34,826 nt of DNA. Origin: SIG603 sp964369215 (GTDB lineage Bacteria > Bacillota > Clostridia > Oscillospirales > Acutalibacteraceae). The notes under the pieces are model-generated. The model was given only the letters and a program-made list of their open reading frames with translations, searched no databases and had not been told where the DNA came from. A program made the translations under genes and the position numbers. Each line of letters opens with the position of its first letter. Within the stretch, counting starts at the first letter, position 1. Where the stretch lies: NCBI GenBank assembly GCA_964369215.1, contig CAYJEZ010000010.1, forward strand, positions 1-34,826, read 5' to 3'. Of the stretch, positions 32,856-34,826 are shown one piece after another.

Positions 32856-33623
32856 ATGAAAATCGGTGCACAGCTTTACACTTTAAGAGATTTTTTGCAA
32901 ACTGAAAAAGACATGGAGTATACTTTAGAAAAAGTATCACAAATGGGTTATGAGGTAGTTCAAGTATCAGGTGTAGGACCTATCGACCCTAAGATTATTA
33001 GAAGTATTTGTGATAAAAACAACCTCAAAATTGTTTTAACTCACTCAAACCCAGACAGAGTACTTAACGATACTGATAAACTTATTGAAGAGCATAACAT
33101 TTTAGGTGCTGATTATGTTGGTATTGGCGGAATTCCTGGAAAATATAGAGATGAAAAATTTATTCAAAGATTTGCAGAGGATTACTTACCAGCAGCTGAG
33201 AAAATTAAAGCAGCGGGCAAATTATTTATGTATCATAACCATGATTTTGAGTTTGCTAAATTAAGCAATGGCAAATATATGTTAGATGTAATTTTAGATG
33301 AAATAAGCTCAGATTTAATGGGTCTTACTTTAGATACTTTCTGGGTTCAAAAAGCAGGTTGTGACGTTATTGAGTGGCTAGAGCGCTTACAAGATAGAAT
33401 ACCTTGCGTGCATTTAAAAGATATGGCAACTACATATGGAGCTAGAGAGCAAATTATGGCTCCAGTTTTTGAGGGTAACATGAACTTTGATGGTATTCTT
33501 AAAAAATTAGTTGAGTTAGGTAAAACTAAATATGCCTTAGTAGAGCAAGATAGATGCGTAGGCAGTGCGTTTGATGCAATTGAAACAAGTTATAAAAATC
33601 TGGTAGCAAGAGGTTATAAATAA
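32856..33623 (+). CDS. Sugar phosphate isomerase/epimerase-like TIM barrel
   Basis: A 255-residue xylose-isomerase-like TIM barrel. Likely metal and active-site residues in order: H127 and H129 (YHNHDFEF), D160 and W163 (LTLDTFWV), H186 (VHLKDM), E230 (VEQDRC). This is the form that commonly sits next to Gfo/Idh/MocA oxidoreductases, together interconverting or oxidising sugars and inositol-like compounds. Start: ATG with AAAGGAG. It lies 30 bp before the oxidoreductase gene and behind its own promoter. It differs strongly from the equally long barrel at 12860. Substrate unknown, probably a product of the imported glycan. Confidence 0.9.
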   Translation: MKIGAQLYTLRDFLQTEKDMEYTLEKVSQMGYEVVQVSGVGPIDPKIIRSICDKNNLKIVLTHSNPDRVLNDTDKLIEEHNILGADYVGIGGIPGKYRDEKFIQRFAEDYLPAAEKIKAAGKLFMYHNHDFEFAKLSNGKYMLDVILDEISSDLMGLTLDTFWVQKAGCDVIEWLERLQDRIPCVHLKDMATTYGAREQIMAPVFEGNMNFDGILKKLVELGKTKYALVEQDRCVGSAFDAIETSYKNLVARGYK

Positions 33624-33653
33624 TAAAATGCAAATTTGAAAGGAAGATTAATT

Positions 33654-34808
33654 ATGAGCAAAGTAAAACTCGGAATTATCGGAATGGGTAACATGGGTAC
33701 AGGCCATGCTGGGTACATGTTAAAAGGTGCTTCTCCTGAGATTGAAATTACAGCAGTAGCAGACAGAAACGAAACTAGAAGAACCTGGTGTAAAGAAAAT
33801 TTAGCTGAAGGCGTGCAAATTTTTGAAGAGGGTAACGACCTTATTGATAACGGTGACATAGACGCTGTTATTATTGCTACACCACACTATCAGCATCCTA
33901 CATTAGCTATAAAAGCTCTTGAAAAAGGAATACATGTAATGTGTGAAAAACCTGCTGGAGTTTATACAAAAGCAGTTAAAGAGATGAATGCAGTTGCTGA
34001 AAAAGCAGGCAAAACTTTTGCTATGATGTTCAACCAAAGGACAAACTGTGTTTACAGAAAAATGAAAGAGATAATAGCATCAGGCGAGCTTGGTGAGATA
34101 AGAAGAGTTAACTGGATTATTACAGACTGGTACAGAACTCAAATTTATTATGATTCAGGTGCATGGCGTGCAACTTGGGCTGGAGAAGGCGGAGGCGTTC
34201 TTTTAAATCAATGCCCACACAACCTTGATTTGTTACAATGGATTTGCGGAATGCCTTCAAAAGTTACTGCTTTTGTTCACGAGGGCAAATGGCATGATAT
34301 AGAAGTTGAAGATGATGTTACTGCATACTTAGAGTATCCTAACGGAGCTACAGGTGTATTCATCACTACTACAGGTGATTATCCTGGAACAAATAGATTT
34401 GAAGTAACTCTTGATAAAGGTAAGCTAGTTTGTGATAAAACAGAGCTAAAACTTTACAAATTAGAGCAAGAATTAACAGAGTATACAAAAATAGCTACTG
34501 AAGGCTTTAAAGGGCCACAAATGGAAGTTATTACTGTTGAGACAGATGGTGAGAACCCACAACATAAAGGCGTTGTAAATGCTTTTGCTGCTAATATTTT
34601 AAGAGGCGAGCCTCTAGTAGCAGACGGAAAAGAAGGTATTAACGGCTTAACACTTTCAAATGCTATGCATTTATCTTCTTGGACAAACACTTCTGTTGAA
34701 CTTCCATTAGATGAAGATCTTTACTTAGAGCTATTAAACAAAAAAGTTGCAACTTCTAAGCATAAAGAAGAGTCAGGAATTATTTTTGACACTTCAGGTA
34801 CATATTGA
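33654..34808 (+). CDS. Gfo/Idh/MocA-family oxidoreductase
   Basis: A 384-residue NAD(P)-dependent sugar dehydrogenase or isomerising oxidoreductase. The Rossmann motif is GMGNMG (10-15 in GIIGMGNMGTG), and the catalytic Lys is in EKP (98-100). The C-terminal half is the alpha/beta sugar-binding domain with GGGVLLNQCPHNLDLLQW, whose His is typical of the active site. ATG at 33654 follows GAAAGGAAG; an in-frame TTG at 33636 has no ribosome site. It is the second gene after the isomerase and completes what can be seen of the glycan locus before the window ends. The substrate is open. Confidence 0.95.
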   Translation: MSKVKLGIIGMGNMGTGHAGYMLKGASPEIEITAVADRNETRRTWCKENLAEGVQIFEEGNDLIDNGDIDAVIIATPHYQHPTLAIKALEKGIHVMCEKPAGVYTKAVKEMNAVAEKAGKTFAMMFNQRTNCVYRKMKEIIASGELGEIRRVNWIITDWYRTQIYYDSGAWRATWAGEGGGVLLNQCPHNLDLLQWICGMPSKVTAFVHEGKWHDIEVEDDVTAYLEYPNGATGVFITTTGDYPGTNRFEVTLDKGKLVCDKTELKLYKLEQELTEYTKIATEGFKGPQMEVITVETDGENPQHKGVVNAFAANILRGEPLVADGKEGINGLTLSNAMHLSSWTNTSVELPLDEDLYLELLNKKVATSKHKEESGIIFDTSGTY

Positions 34809-34826
34809 TATAAAAAGTGAAATGTT

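Noticed and set aside
1..34826. tRNA, rRNA, SRP RNA, CRISPR array, transposase or phage genes
   Set aside because: I looked for TTCGAA-type tRNA arms, regular spaced repeats and transposase motifs and found none; the only repeat with mobile-element character is the one at 30621-30804.

Overview
The window is AT-rich, bacterial and densely coded, and its gene content points to a low-GC anaerobic Firmicute of the class Clostridia. The signs are the ylxM-ffh-rpsP-khpA block, a two-iron desulfoferrodoxin, an aldo/keto reductase with two [4Fe-4S] clusters, an Lpl-type sugar importer without its own ATPase, and strong TTGACA-17-TATAAT promoters. I cannot name the species from sequence alone. No tRNA, rRNA, CRISPR array, transposase or prophage gene is visible. 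A 100-N assembly gap lies at 13649-13748.

Layout, left to right. (1) 1-2179: the 3' part of a multi-spanning chemoreceptor, then a half-size EamA exporter behind a long leader that can fold into a three-way junction. (2) 2194-6436: an operon of a MarR regulator with a His/Cys-rich segment and two ABC half-exporters that look like one heterodimeric pump. A 24-bp palindrome covers the predicted transcription start. (3) 6479-7849: an autoregulated-looking TetR gene with twin operators, and a small lipoprotein. (4) 8111-9307, minus strand: a small membrane protein and an AEC-type transporter. (5) 9734-11800: an EF-G-like GTPase with an altered guanine-specificity motif. (6) 12045-15064: an AAA/ABC-type ATPase, a sugar-phosphate-isomerase-like TIM barrel, a Nudix protein and an APH-like kinase; the N gap falls inside this run. 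(7) 15178-17016, minus strand: a CASTOR/POLLUX-type ion channel, divergent from ylxM-ffh-rpsP-khpA (17190-19499). (8) 19654-25473: aldo/keto reductase, DUF2264 protein, a class-I glutamine amidotransferase-like hydrolase (minus), a VanY-type carboxypeptidase and gltX. (9) 25681-34808: desulfoferrodoxin, then a glycan-use locus: GH78 alpha-L-rhamnosidase, abundant-looking solute-binding lipoprotein, two Lpl-type permeases, a second sugar-phosphate isomerase and a Gfo/Idh/MocA oxidoreductase.

How the genes fit together (inference). In the right-hand locus the binding protein and two permeases would import rhamnose-containing oligosaccharides, the rhamnosidase (no signal peptide) would cut them in the cytoplasm, and the isomerase and oxidoreductase would handle the released sugar. 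The importer ATPase must come from elsewhere, as is usual for this family. The regulatory DNA is the least ordinary part: the EamA leader, the operator laid over the marR promoter, a MITE-like inverted repeat between the binding protein and its permeases, and a sequence block shared by two promoters of the glycan locus. I found no clear sign of a wholly new multi-gene system.
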